Assembly: GCF_019311235.1 (NCBI RefSeq)
Contig: NZ_JAHWDF010000010.1
Coordinates: 62,001-126,000, forward strand
Length of the DNA: 64,000 bases
Direction of reading: 5' to 3'
Origin: Mesonia aestuariivivens
Lineage (GTDB): Bacteria; Bacteroidota; Bacteroidia; Flavobacteriales; Flavobacteriaceae
The position numbers and the translations under genes were made by a program. This document shows, piece by piece, positions 1 through 7,455 of the stretch (position 1 is the first letter of the stretch; every line of letters starts with the position of its first letter). Below the pieces are notes generated by a model. It was not told the DNA's origin. It did not search any database and was given only the letters and a program-made list of their open reading frames with translations.

Positions 1-96
1 ACGAGTTGCTTGAAATTCTACACTTTCTAATTTTGCTTGGTAAAGGTGTTTTACAGCTTCTTTAACTTTTTCTGCTAATGTGTCTTGAATAGTCAT
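1..96 (-). CDS. argS: Arginyl-tRNA synthetase, N-terminal fragment
   Basis: Only the first 32 codons lie in the window; the gene runs off the left edge. The enzyme charges tRNA-Arg with arginine in the cytoplasm. The visible residues begin MTIQDTLAEKVKEAV and continue to VEFQATR, which matches my memory of the start of Bacteroidota ArgS, where an amphipathic helix precedes the Add-1 domain. The ATG at 96 is supported by a TATCTTTG promoter element about 22 bases upstream. The identification rests on this short N terminus only. Confidence 0.7.
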   Translation of the reverse strand, partial: MTIQDTLAEKVKEAVKHLYQAKLESVEFQATR

Positions 97-110
97 TTCT
101 TCAAAAAATT

Positions 111-617
111 TTGAACCGCAAAGATAATGAACTCTACGCGAGTTTTTATAATAAGTTTGAATTACCTTTATATAGAATTATTAAGATTATTTTTATGCTT
201 TTAAACGTTTCTTACAATAACCCTGAACGAAAAGAAAAAATTAATACCGAAGTTGGTAAAGCTTTTTCGTTAGCAGAACGCATAAAGATGAAAGGTATAG
301 GCTCTAATAAGCTTTTTATCACCTCAACAAGTATTAAAATTCATAACCTGCTTATTCTTGATAAATATACTAACACGTGTAATATTGAAATGCGCCCAGA
401 CGGAATTATTGTAAGTTTTAGATCGTTGTTAGAAACTTATGCGCTGATAATACCATACTACAAACTTAAGCTCTATAAAGGTAAAGCTGAGGAATATTCT
501 ATTTATCGAGATCACTATTTTATTAAAGTGAAAGTGGACAATAAAAGCACTCATAATTTTATGAAAAAAGTGCTTGACTTTAAGGCCAATCATTGGACTT
601 CTTCATCTCAGCCTTAA
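111..617 (+). CDS. Conserved-looking hypothetical protein next to argS
   Basis: I cannot assign a function. The frame encodes up to 168 residues from a TTG at 111; the first in-frame ATG is at 195 and would give 140 residues. The segment just before that ATG (SFYNKFELPLYRIIKIIFML) looks like real protein, so I keep the long form, but the start is uncertain because the argS promoter element overlaps it. There is no signal peptide or clear membrane helix. The middle is basic and the end carries a YSIYRDHYFIKVKV segment. I have an unverified impression that unnamed proteins of this kind occur in other Flavobacteriaceae. It is divergent from argS. Confidence 0.6.
   Translation: MNRKDNELYASFYNKFELPLYRIIKIIFMLLNVSYNNPERKEKINTEVGKAFSLAERIKMKGIGSNKLFITSTSIKIHNLLILDKYTNTCNIEMRPDGIIVSFRSLLETYALIIPYYKLKLYKGKAEEYSIYRDHYFIKVKVDNKSTHNFMKKVLDFKANHWTSSSQP
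119..126 (-). promoter_or_regulatory. Candidate promoter -7 element for argS
   Basis: On the minus strand this reads TATCTTTG, a perfect match to the Bacteroidota TAnnTTTG -7 consensus, 22 bases before the argS ATG. I see no clear TTG at the expected -33 distance. The element lies inside the first codons of the longest version of the divergent reading frame on the plus strand, which casts doubt on that upstream start. Confidence 0.5.
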
Positions 618-783
618 ACGTTTTATAATTAAAATTTATCAGGTGGTTCTATACAAATGGCCATGAGTATATAAAACATTAAATTCACATACCAACACTT
701 CTTTTTAACCTTTTACAAACATTCATTTAAAGAATTGCTGACTTACATCTAGTTTTAAAAAAACACATTTGCCGCAAAAAAGA

Positions 784-1416
784 ATGGACTTATTTATCTA
801 TGTTTTTGCCGCATTATTTTCTGTAATCAATCCGTTAGGCACAGTTCCTATTTTTGTAGGACTCACCAAAGAAGATAGTAATGCAGAAAAATCTCGAACT
901 TCAATTTTTACCGCTATTAATATTTTTGTGATTTTAGTGATTGCCTTTTTTACTGGAAAATACATTCTCAATTTCTTCGGAATTAGTATTGAATCGCTCC
1001 GTATCGCTGGCGGACTTATTATTGTTTCTTCAGGCTTTGCATTACTTACAGGCTCCTTCAATAAACATAAAGGTATGGATCGTGAAAAAGTAAAAGATGA
1101 CGCCTACCAAAGGGAAAGCGTATCTTTAACTCCACTAGCTATACCCATGTTAGCTGGGCCGGGTTCTATTTCATTTTTAATTGGTTTAAATGAAGAGCGT
1201 AACCTAATCTTAGATAAAATAATAATTGTATTATCAATTCTAACGGTATGTTTTGCTACTTTTTTAGTTTTGAAAAGCGCTCCCTTAATCGTAAAATATT
1301 TAGGCGCATCAGGTATCAATGCTATTTCACGAATTATAGGTTTTATCGTGATCGCTATTGGTATAGAATATATTAGCTCTTCGGTAATGGCAGTTTTAGA
1401 GGTAGCCTTTAGGTAA
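784..1416 (+). CDS. MarC family integral membrane protein
   Basis: This is a 210-residue membrane protein of the MarC/UPF0056 family, whose biochemical role is not settled; the old link to multiple antibiotic resistance has not held up. Six hydrophobic segments are visible. Family-like features are the N-terminal FSVINPLGTVPIFVGLT segment and the repeat-like PLAIPMLAGPGSISFLIGL segment in the second half, consistent with two inverted halves. I chose the ATG at 784 rather than a TTG five codons earlier because MDLFIYVF fits the family start. The gene stands alone on the plus strand. Confidence 0.85.
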   Translation: MDLFIYVFAALFSVINPLGTVPIFVGLTKEDSNAEKSRTSIFTAINIFVILVIAFFTGKYILNFFGISIESLRIAGGLIIVSSGFALLTGSFNKHKGMDREKVKDDAYQRESVSLTPLAIPMLAGPGSISFLIGLNEERNLILDKIIIVLSILTVCFATFLVLKSAPLIVKYLGASGINAISRIIGFIVIAIGIEYISSSVMAVLEVAFR

Positions 1417-1496
1417 TTACTTACAATCGTTATTGTAGTATTTTACTACAGTTCTTATTCCGTTGCGTTTAAAATATTTTGACTTAATTTTTTTTA

Positions 1497-2036
1497 TTAA
1501 TTCTGGACAATCGCTAAAGTATTTTTAGCGATTTTTTTGAAACGTTTAGAATAAGTATTTCCGTTTCGTAAATCGGTAACGACATCTTCACCAGAAACTC
1601 CTAAATAATAATCGAAGTTTGTATACATCATTCCCATACCCGAAGAAGTAACACCTGTATGAGCAGTATTAGAAGTTTTCTTATTAAAATAAAGAATTAC
1701 ATTCCCGTCTGTAAATACTTCTAATAATTTAATAGCATGAGGATATTCGACACCATCAACAATCTTATAAGCGTATTTTTTAAATTCACCATGATCATTT
1801 AAAATAAAATTATTAGCTTTTTTGTAATCATAAAAAACTTTTTTAGCATCAATATTATTTTTAAAAACTATCTCATTATTCAAGTTTAATCTTGCTAATC
1901 CCTGTATTATTTCTCCGTTTCACAATTCGATTTCGGCTTCATAAAATGGGTTAACAGCAAAAAAACCTCCACCTACTTTTTGAGAAAAAGTTAAAAGAGG
2001 TAGGCATAGTAAAAAGGAAATTAATAATTTCATCAT
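1497..2036 (-). pseudogene. Small secreted protein gene interrupted by an in-frame TGA
   Basis: Reading from ATG codons at 2036 or 2033 gives a clean signal peptide (MMKLLISFLLCLPLLTFSQ) followed by KVGGGFFAVNPFYEAEIEL and then a TGA at 1922-1920. The same frame continues directly after the TGA (NGEIIQGLARLNLNNEIVF) to a normal stop at 1497. The whole would be about 179 residues with one nonsense codon. The downstream part could start at the TTG at 1883 but would then lack the export signal. I do not recognise the family. It could be a recent nonsense mutation, a base-call error, or suppressed in vivo. The downstream neighbour on the same strand is an unrelated small membrane protein at 2049-2252. 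Confidence 0.65.
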
Positions 2037-2048
2037 TAAAATAATTTT

Positions 2049-2252
2049 TTATCGTTTTCGAAAAGCAATACCACAAACTAAAGTTAGAATCCCTAAACAG
2101 ATCATAGCGAAAGATTGAGTACTATCGCTTTCCGCTATTACTTTATCTGTTCCGTTTTCTAAAGAAATATGCGGAAAAAGTATAGTGTAAATTCCGTAGC
2201 CAATTAACACCGCTCCAACAAGCAACAAAACAACCTTCAATGTATTTTTCAT
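2049..2252 (-). CDS. Small two-helix membrane protein
   Basis: This is a 67-residue protein starting MKNTLKVVLLLVGAVLIGYG. Two hydrophobic helices (about residues 5-25 and 45-62) flank a short polar loop, and it ends in a basic RKR tail. The general layout resembles DUF3185-type small membrane proteins, but the match is only by shape. I chose the ATG at 2252 instead of an upstream in-frame ATG at 2276 because the latter would put charged residues in front of the first helix. Function is unknown. Confidence 0.6.
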   Translation of the reverse strand: MKNTLKVVLLLVGAVLIGYGIYTILFPHISLENGTDKVIAESDSTQSFAMICLGILTLVCGIAFRKR

Positions 2253-2320
2253 ATTATAAACCCATCTTAAAAGCATCGAAAGTTAAGGATTTAATTGTAA
2301 TTTACTTCAAAAATTAAATC

Positions 2321-3754
2321 ATGAAAATTCTTCTTACCGGCGCCAACGGTTATATTGGTATGCGATTGTTACCTTTATTGCTAGAACAAGGTCACCAAGT
2401 AATTTGCGCAGTAAGAAGTGCTGATAGACTTTCGGTTGATCCTGAAGTAAGAAAGGAAATTGAAATTGTAGAAATAGACTTTCTAAAAGAAGTACAGCAC
2501 AATATACTCCCTAAAGATATTGATGCGGCTTACTATCTTATTCACTCGATGACAACTTCAACTAAAGATTTTGACGAAAAAGAAGCACAAGCAGCTAAAA
2601 ATTTCAATGCTTATTTAGAAACTCTAAATGTTAAGCAAGTTATTTTCCTTACAGGAATGACAAATGATAATGAAAGCTCCAAGCACTTAAGTTCGCGAGA
2701 AGAAGTAGGTAAAATACTACAAGAAGGCAACTTTCACCTCACCCGCTTACAAGCAGGAATTGTTGTAGGTTCTGGAAGTTCTTCTTTTGAAATTATTAGA
2801 GATTTATGTGAGAAGTTACCTTTTATGATTACTCCACGCTGGGTAGATACCAAAACCCAACCTATCGCCATTAGAAATGTTTTACAATACCTTTCTGGAG
2901 TTCTAGGAAATGAAAAATGCTATGATGAAGTTTTTGATATTGGCGGTCCAGAAGTGCTTACCTACAAAAAAATGATGCTGCAGTATTCAAAAATTAGAGG
3001 ATTAAGATTGCATATTTTTGGCGTACCATTTATGACCCCACGACTTTCCTCTTATTGGTTATATTTTGTGACTTCAACCTCTTATAAATTAGCGGTAAAT
3101 TTAGTTGATAGTATGACAGTAGAAGTTACCTCTAAAGATAAACGATTACAAAATATGCTAGGCATTAAACCTATTTCTTATGAGAAAGCAATTGAAATGG
3201 CATTTGATAAAATTGAACAAAATCAAGTTATTTCTAGCTGGAAAGATTCAAAATCTAGTGGCCGATATAAACAAAAAGACCTTAATAAATACGTACAAGT
3301 TCCTATGCACGGTTGCTTGAAAGATAGTCAACAACAAAAAGCTGATGATCCCGATGAATCTCTAGAAAAAATTTGGAGCATAGGCGGAAAAAATGGTTGG
3401 TATTATGCCGACACACTATGGAAATTTAGGGGTTTTTTAGATAAGCTTTTTGGAGGCGTAGGTTTACGTAGAGGAAGAACACATTTTAATAAAATAAACA
3501 CCGGAGACTCCTTAGATTTTTGGCGCGTATTACTTGCGGATAAAGAAAATAAACGTTTATTATTGTTTGCTGAAATGAGAGTTCCTGGAGAAGCTTGGCT
3601 AGAATTTTGTATTGATGATGAAGGAATTGTTCATCAAACCGCAACTTTTAGACCTAAAGGACTTGCAGGAAGAGCTTATTGGTACAGTATGCTTCCGTTT
3701 CATTTTTTTATCTTTAAAGGAATGTTGAATGAAATTGCAAAATCTAGTGATTAA
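2321..3754 (+). CDS. SDR family NAD(P)-binding protein with DUF2867 domain
   Basis: This 477-residue protein has an N-terminal Rossmann fold of the atypical short-chain dehydrogenase type, with the dinucleotide-binding GANGYIG motif at residues 7-13. A second domain from about residue 330 to the end resembles DUF2867 (for example GRAYWYSMLPFHFFIFKGML near the C terminus). The substrate is unknown; proteins of this architecture are usually annotated as SDR oxidoreductases or NAD-dependent epimerases. Its last 26 bases overlap the start of the BCCT transporter gene, so the two are probably translationally coupled. Confidence 0.8.
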   Translation: MKILLTGANGYIGMRLLPLLLEQGHQVICAVRSADRLSVDPEVRKEIEIVEIDFLKEVQHNILPKDIDAAYYLIHSMTTSTKDFDEKEAQAAKNFNAYLETLNVKQVIFLTGMTNDNESSKHLSSREEVGKILQEGNFHLTRLQAGIVVGSGSSSFEIIRDLCEKLPFMITPRWVDTKTQPIAIRNVLQYLSGVLGNEKCYDEVFDIGGPEVLTYKKMMLQYSKIRGLRLHIFGVPFMTPRLSSYWLYFVTSTSYKLAVNLVDSMTVEVTSKDKRLQNMLGIKPISYEKAIEMAFDKIEQNQVISSWKDSKSSGRYKQKDLNKYVQVPMHGCLKDSQQQKADDPDESLEKIWSIGGKNGWYYADTLWKFRGFLDKLFGGVGLRRGRTHFNKINTGDSLDFWRVLLADKENKRLLLFAEMRVPGEAWLEFCIDDEGIVHQTATFRPKGLAGRAYWYSMLPFHFFIFKGMLNEIAKSSD

Positions 3755-5237
3755 CAAAATACTTCAATTTTTAAAAAACAACTTACTCTTATCGATTTCT
3801 ATTGTTTTTATTTTAGCTCTTTCCATATTGATTTTCAGCTCGCCTGAAACTTTTTATTCCTCTATTGAATCATATTCAATAAGCATTAGAAATATCTTCG
3901 GAAGTTTTTATTTATGGTTAGGATTGGGATGTGTATTATTTCTATTGATTTTAGCATTTACACCCTTCGGAAAAATAAGATTAGGTGGCACAAAACCTGA
4001 ATATAAGACTTTATCTTGGATCTCTATGTTATACAGTGCAGGTATGGGCGCTGGTATTTTATTACGAGCGGTACAAGAACCAGTGTTTATGCAGCAAAAT
4101 TCGCCAATTTCAACAACAAGTTCTGCTGAAGTGATTGCGCTAGAATATACCTTTTACCAATGGGGATTTACCGCTTGGGCGTTCTATGTTTTCTTTGCTT
4201 TAGTAATGGGTTATTATCTGTTTGTAAGGAAAAAATCAATGTTGCTCAGCAATGCTTTTCCACAATTTGAGGGAAGTAAGTTAATTAAAGGGGTAGATTT
4301 ACTAACCGTATTAACGACTGTAATTGGCATTGTAGCTGCTATTGGTTTAGGAACTGCACAAATTGAAGGCGGACTTACCTACTTACTCGATACCGAGAAC
4401 AATTATTATTTCGCCTATATTTTTACTTTCATTATTTTCTTGCTTGGCTTTATTTCTGCTTACCGTGGTATTCACCAAGGAATTCAAAAATTATCGAATT
4501 GGAATATTGCACTCACATTTTTATTATTGATTTTCATTTTTGTGCAAAGTGATATTCTTCAAATATTAGAAAATTTTGGATTGGCTACATATCATTATGT
4601 GATAGATTTTCTACCACTAAGTTTAGCTTTAGGAAATTATAATCCAGGAAAAGAATTTTTAACCGATTGGACGCTTTACTATTGGGCATTTTGGTTAGCT
4701 TGGGCTCCGTTTACTGGTGTTTTTATTGCCAGAATTTCTAAAGGAAGAAGCATTCGTCAAATTATATTAGGGGGTATTTTAATTCCATCATTGGGTAGTT
4801 TCTTATGGTTTAGTGTTTTTGGCACTTCTTCTTTCCAGCTCATTGAAGCTATGGGCAACTATAATGGAGGTTTTGATAATGTATTTACCTCCATTTTCGT
4901 TTTTTTAGAAGCTTATCCGCTTGCCACTTTCACCTCTATAATAACGATTGTTTTGTTAGTCGGCTTTTTAATTACCTCGGTAGATTCTGCTATTTACGTG
5001 TTGAGTATGTTTACCGATAAAGGAAAACAAAATCCTAAAAAAACACACCGACTTATTTGGGCGATACTTATGTTTATTTTCACCGAAGCCATTTTAATAT
5101 TAGGAAATTTTAATGCTGAAGTTGATGTACTTACCGCAATGCAAAAATTATTAATTATCACGTCGTTGCCTTTTGCTTTATTGAGTGTTTTAATTGGTAT
5201 TCGATTGGTGAAAGATTTCCGAACTTTAAAGACATAA
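3729..5237 (+). CDS. BCCT family transporter (betaine/choline/carnitine type)
   Basis: This 502-residue integral membrane protein has about twelve hydrophobic segments. The family fingerprint is clear: SAGMGAGILLRAVQEP near residue 105 and YYWAFWLAWAPFTGVFIARI near residues 316-335, which correspond to the glycine-rich TM3 and the tryptophan-rich TM8 of BetP-type carriers. Several aromatic positions differ from typical betaine carriers: the usual FWGVAEP is LRAVQEP, and a Trp of the TM8 box is Phe. The substrate may therefore not be glycine betaine. The start overlaps the upstream SDR gene. A strong bidirectional terminator follows directly. Confidence 0.85.
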   Translation: MKLQNLVINKILQFLKNNLLLSISIVFILALSILIFSSPETFYSSIESYSISIRNIFGSFYLWLGLGCVLFLLILAFTPFGKIRLGGTKPEYKTLSWISMLYSAGMGAGILLRAVQEPVFMQQNSPISTTSSAEVIALEYTFYQWGFTAWAFYVFFALVMGYYLFVRKKSMLLSNAFPQFEGSKLIKGVDLLTVLTTVIGIVAAIGLGTAQIEGGLTYLLDTENNYYFAYIFTFIIFLLGFISAYRGIHQGIQKLSNWNIALTFLLLIFIFVQSDILQILENFGLATYHYVIDFLPLSLALGNYNPGKEFLTDWTLYYWAFWLAWAPFTGVFIARISKGRSIRQIILGGILIPSLGSFLWFSVFGTSSFQLIEAMGNYNGGFDNVFTSIFVFLEAYPLATFTSIITIVLLVGFLITSVDSAIYVLSMFTDKGKQNPKKTHRLIWAILMFIFTEAILILGNFNAEVDVLTAMQKLLIITSLPFALLSVLIGIRLVKDFRTLKT

Positions 5238-5272
5238 AAAAACCTCACCGTTTTAAAACGGTAAGGTTTTTT
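5236..5272. terminator. Bidirectional intrinsic terminator
   Basis: The sequence is a near-perfect hairpin, AAAAACCTCACCGTTTT with AAAACGGTAAGGTTTTT, containing one mismatch. It has A and T tracts on both sides. It sits between the convergent BCCT gene and ctlX, so it can serve both. Confidence 0.85.
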
Positions 5273-5335
5273 CGTTGACTATATTTTAAATCTGGAATCA
5301 GAACTTTTTTCAGATAAAGAAATAGATAGAAAATG

Positions 5336-6274
5336 TTATTCAGAAATTTTTGGTAAGAAAATTTCTGCAAGCATACAACGAGCGCTTCCACCACCAAGTG
5401 TTTCTATAGTTTGTAAACTACTGCTCAAAATTTCGCAATGCTTTTCAATTTTAGTGACTTGATCTTCAGTTAAACATTGATGAGCACGCTCACTCATCAC
5501 TAAAAACTTTTTACCGAAAGCACCCTGTACTTGAAGCATATTGCCAGCAAATTGGTGCATTTGTTCTTCTGTTATCGTAATAATTTCTTTTCCGTCTTCT
5601 TTTAAGCTATTGAGTACAGCTTTACGTTGCTTCTTATCATCTATAGTATCTAAACAAATTACAGCAAATTGTTCTGCCAAGCACATCATCACATTGGTAT
5701 GGTAAATTGCTTTACGCTCACCCTCTACAGTTTGATTCGCTTCAAAAATAACAGGAAAGTATTCAAAATCTTCACAGAATTCGATTAACAGATCTTCACT
5801 TGCACGTTCAGAAAGTGCGCAATACGCTTTTTCGTTTGCACGGTCTAATAACAAACTCCCTGTACCTTCTAGATAAACTTGTTCTTCTTCTCCCGCCGTA
5901 TAATCTATGATATTATTAATTTGAAAACCTTCATCTTCTAAGCGTTGTAGAATATCTTCACGACGCTCTCTACGCCTATTTTCAGCAAACATTGGGTATA
6001 AAGCAATATCTCCTGTTTCGTGAAAAGAAACCCAGTTATTTGGGAAAATTGAATCTGGTGTATTGTTTTCTGCAATATCATCTACTACCATAACTTTCAC
6101 TCCTACTCTTCTAAGTTTAGTTGCGAATTCATCAAATTCTTTTTGCGCCTTTTGGGTAATTTCATCTACATTCCCATCTATATTTTTCTGAAAATAATTA
6201 TTTACCGCCGTCTCTTCATTCATTCGAAATGCAACCGGTCTAATCATTAAAATACTATCTGTAATTTGTTTCAT
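5336..6274 (-). CDS. ctlX: Citrulline utilization hydrolase CtlX-type amidinotransferase
   Basis: This 312-residue protein belongs to the guanidino-group-modifying (amidinotransferase) superfamily. Visible hallmarks are FPNNWVSF in the first third, the histidine segment IYHTNVMM, and a C-terminal GGGSARC motif whose Cys300 would be the nucleophile. The N terminus (ILMIRPVAFRMNEETAVNN) is characteristic of the group annotated as CtlX, thought to act in citrulline breakdown; this assignment is by family resemblance. A second superfamily member lies just upstream on the same strand, separated by a 194-base gap with repeats. Confidence 0.8.
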   Translation of the reverse strand: MKQITDSILMIRPVAFRMNEETAVNNYFQKNIDGNVDEITQKAQKEFDEFATKLRRVGVKVMVVDDIAENNTPDSIFPNNWVSFHETGDIALYPMFAENRRRERREDILQRLEDEGFQINNIIDYTAGEEEQVYLEGTGSLLLDRANEKAYCALSERASEDLLIEFCEDFEYFPVIFEANQTVEGERKAIYHTNVMMCLAEQFAVICLDTIDDKKQRKAVLNSLKEDGKEIITITEEQMHQFAGNMLQVQGAFGKKFLVMSERAHQCLTEDQVTKIEKHCEILSSSLQTIETLGGGSARCMLAEIFLPKISE

Positions 6275-6358
6275 CTTTTTGTACTAAACAATTTAAGTTT
6301 TGTAATTATAAATTTCTTAATACTCTTTAAACTGAATCAAGAAATTATATTTTTCTCT

Positions 6359-6393
6359 GGGCGTCCGGGCAGGCTTTCGCTACTCGCTTTTTT
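6359..6393 (+). repeat. Half-copy of GGGCGT...GGCT.TCGCTA intergenic repeat
   Basis: The segment GGGCGTCCGGGCAGGC then TTTCGCTACTCGCTTTTTTT resembles, on the opposite strand, the right half of the larger repeat in the purK leader (57350-57470): GGGTCGGGCTATTCGCTATA followed by a T run. I recall elements of this form scattered through Bacteroidota intergenic regions, but could not search for them here. Confidence 0.55.
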
Positions 6394-6400
6394 TATCTAT

Positions 6401-6436
6401 CAAACCTTTCGACTCCGCTCAAGGTGACAAAAAAGA
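6401..6436 (+). repeat. TTTCGACTCCGCTCAAGGTGAC intergenic element
   Basis: The GC-richer string TTTCGACTCCGCTCAAGG followed by TGACAAAAAA stands out in an AT-rich gap. Similar strings are, from memory, common intergenic repeats in Flavobacteriia genomes. It directly follows the half-repeat at 6359. Only one copy is present in this window. Confidence 0.4.
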
Positions 6437-6468
6437 GCTCAAACACGCTGGCTTAATCCTTGACGCGG

Positions 6469-7383
6469 TTATTGCCTAATTAAAGGTAAAGTAGAACACC
6501 GCAACAAGCCTTCCTGTTTAGAAATTTCGGCATAAGGGACTTCTTCAACAGTAATACCATTTTGACGAAGCCAAGTATTTAAACGTGTAAAATTCTTTTC
6601 AGAAATAACCACTTCAGAAGAGATTGAAAAAATGTTGCTATTCATATGATACATTTCGTCACTGGTAATTTCAAATACATTTTTTTTTCCGAAAAAATTC
6701 ACCAACCATTCATATTCATCTTCTTCTAAAAATCCGTTTTTATGAATAATCGCTTTGTCTTTGCCTACTGGTTGAAAGCAACAATCTAAATGCAACGCAT
6801 TATTTTTTGCATCTGTGTTTGATTTTCTAAGGTTGAAAGATTTTATTTTTTTATGTGGAAACAATTCTTCCAAAGCTTTTATTGCTTTCGCATTGGTTCT
6901 GGCTGTAATAAAATCTGGGTAATCTTCACCTCGATAAGTTCCTACAAAAATATAATCGCCGTGTGGCATTACATCGCCACCTTCTACGTGCGCTTCTTCA
7001 GGAAAACGAATTAAATTTTCTTGAGGCACCAAATCTATAATATGCTGAATCGCTTCAATCTCACGTTCACGATCAGGCAATATATTGGCAATAATAAATT
7101 TATCTTCAATCACAAAACCAATATCACGGGTAAATATTTGGTTGTAATTTTCTATTACTTTCGGACGATAAACTTCTACATGATGTTTTTTCAACACTTC
7201 TTCTACAGCTTTAATTTCTTTGACCATATCCTGTTCTACAGGATAAGTCCCCGCCTTTAAATGTTCTAAAGATTTGGGATCGTAAGTATCTTCGACACTG
7301 GGTTGATCGCCTATATTTCTGGCAAGACCTAAAATTACGGCTTTAAGGCGATTGGTCTCGTTGGTGATATGTAATGAAAGCAT
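6469..7383 (-). CDS. Arginine deiminase / dimethylargininase-like amidinohydrolase
   Basis: This 304-residue protein is a guanidino-group hydrolase. The expected catalytic pieces are visible: HVEGGDVMPHGDYIFVG (acidic residue loop), NALHLDCCFQPVG (catalytic His), and EGLLRCSTLPL with the nucleophile Cys296 near the C terminus. Members hydrolyse arginine or methylated arginines to citrulline plus ammonia or amine; which substrate applies here is not clear. A TATATTTG element 13 bases before the ATG is its likely promoter, placed just after the gltA terminator. With ctlX downstream it suggests an arginine-to-citrulline-to-ornithine route. Confidence 0.8.
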   Translation of the reverse strand: MLSLHITNETNRLKAVILGLARNIGDQPSVEDTYDPKSLEHLKAGTYPVEQDMVKEIKAVEEVLKKHHVEVYRPKVIENYNQIFTRDIGFVIEDKFIIANILPDREREIEAIQHIIDLVPQENLIRFPEEAHVEGGDVMPHGDYIFVGTYRGEDYPDFITARTNAKAIKALEELFPHKKIKSFNLRKSNTDAKNNALHLDCCFQPVGKDKAIIHKNGFLEEDEYEWLVNFFGKKNVFEITSDEMYHMNSNIFSISSEVVISEKNFTRLNTWLRQNGITVEEVPYAEISKQEGLLRCSTLPLIRQ

Positions 7384-7396
7384 TTTATTTTTTTAG

Positions 7397-7404
7397 CAAA
7401 TATA
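7397..7404 (-). promoter_or_regulatory. Candidate -7 element for the arginine deiminase-like gene
   Basis: On the minus strand this is TATATTTG, matching TAnnTTTG exactly, 13 bases upstream of the ATG at 7383. It abuts the gltA terminator hairpin, so the -33 region would lie inside that hairpin. Confidence 0.5.
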
Positions 7405-7434
7405 AAAAAAGCTCCATATTTCTATGAAGCTTTT
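7404..7434 (-). terminator. Intrinsic terminator of gltA
   Basis: Read on the minus strand, AAGCTTCATAGAAATATGGAGCTT forms an imperfect stem followed by a run of seven T. It lies 20 bases after the gltA stop. Confidence 0.65.
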
Positions 7435-7455
7435 ATGAATTTGATAATGATTTGA

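Noticed and set aside
1434-1450. Palindrome GTAGTATTTTACTAC after the MarC gene
   Set aside because: AT-rich, short, and without a T tract in a suitable place; not a convincing terminator.
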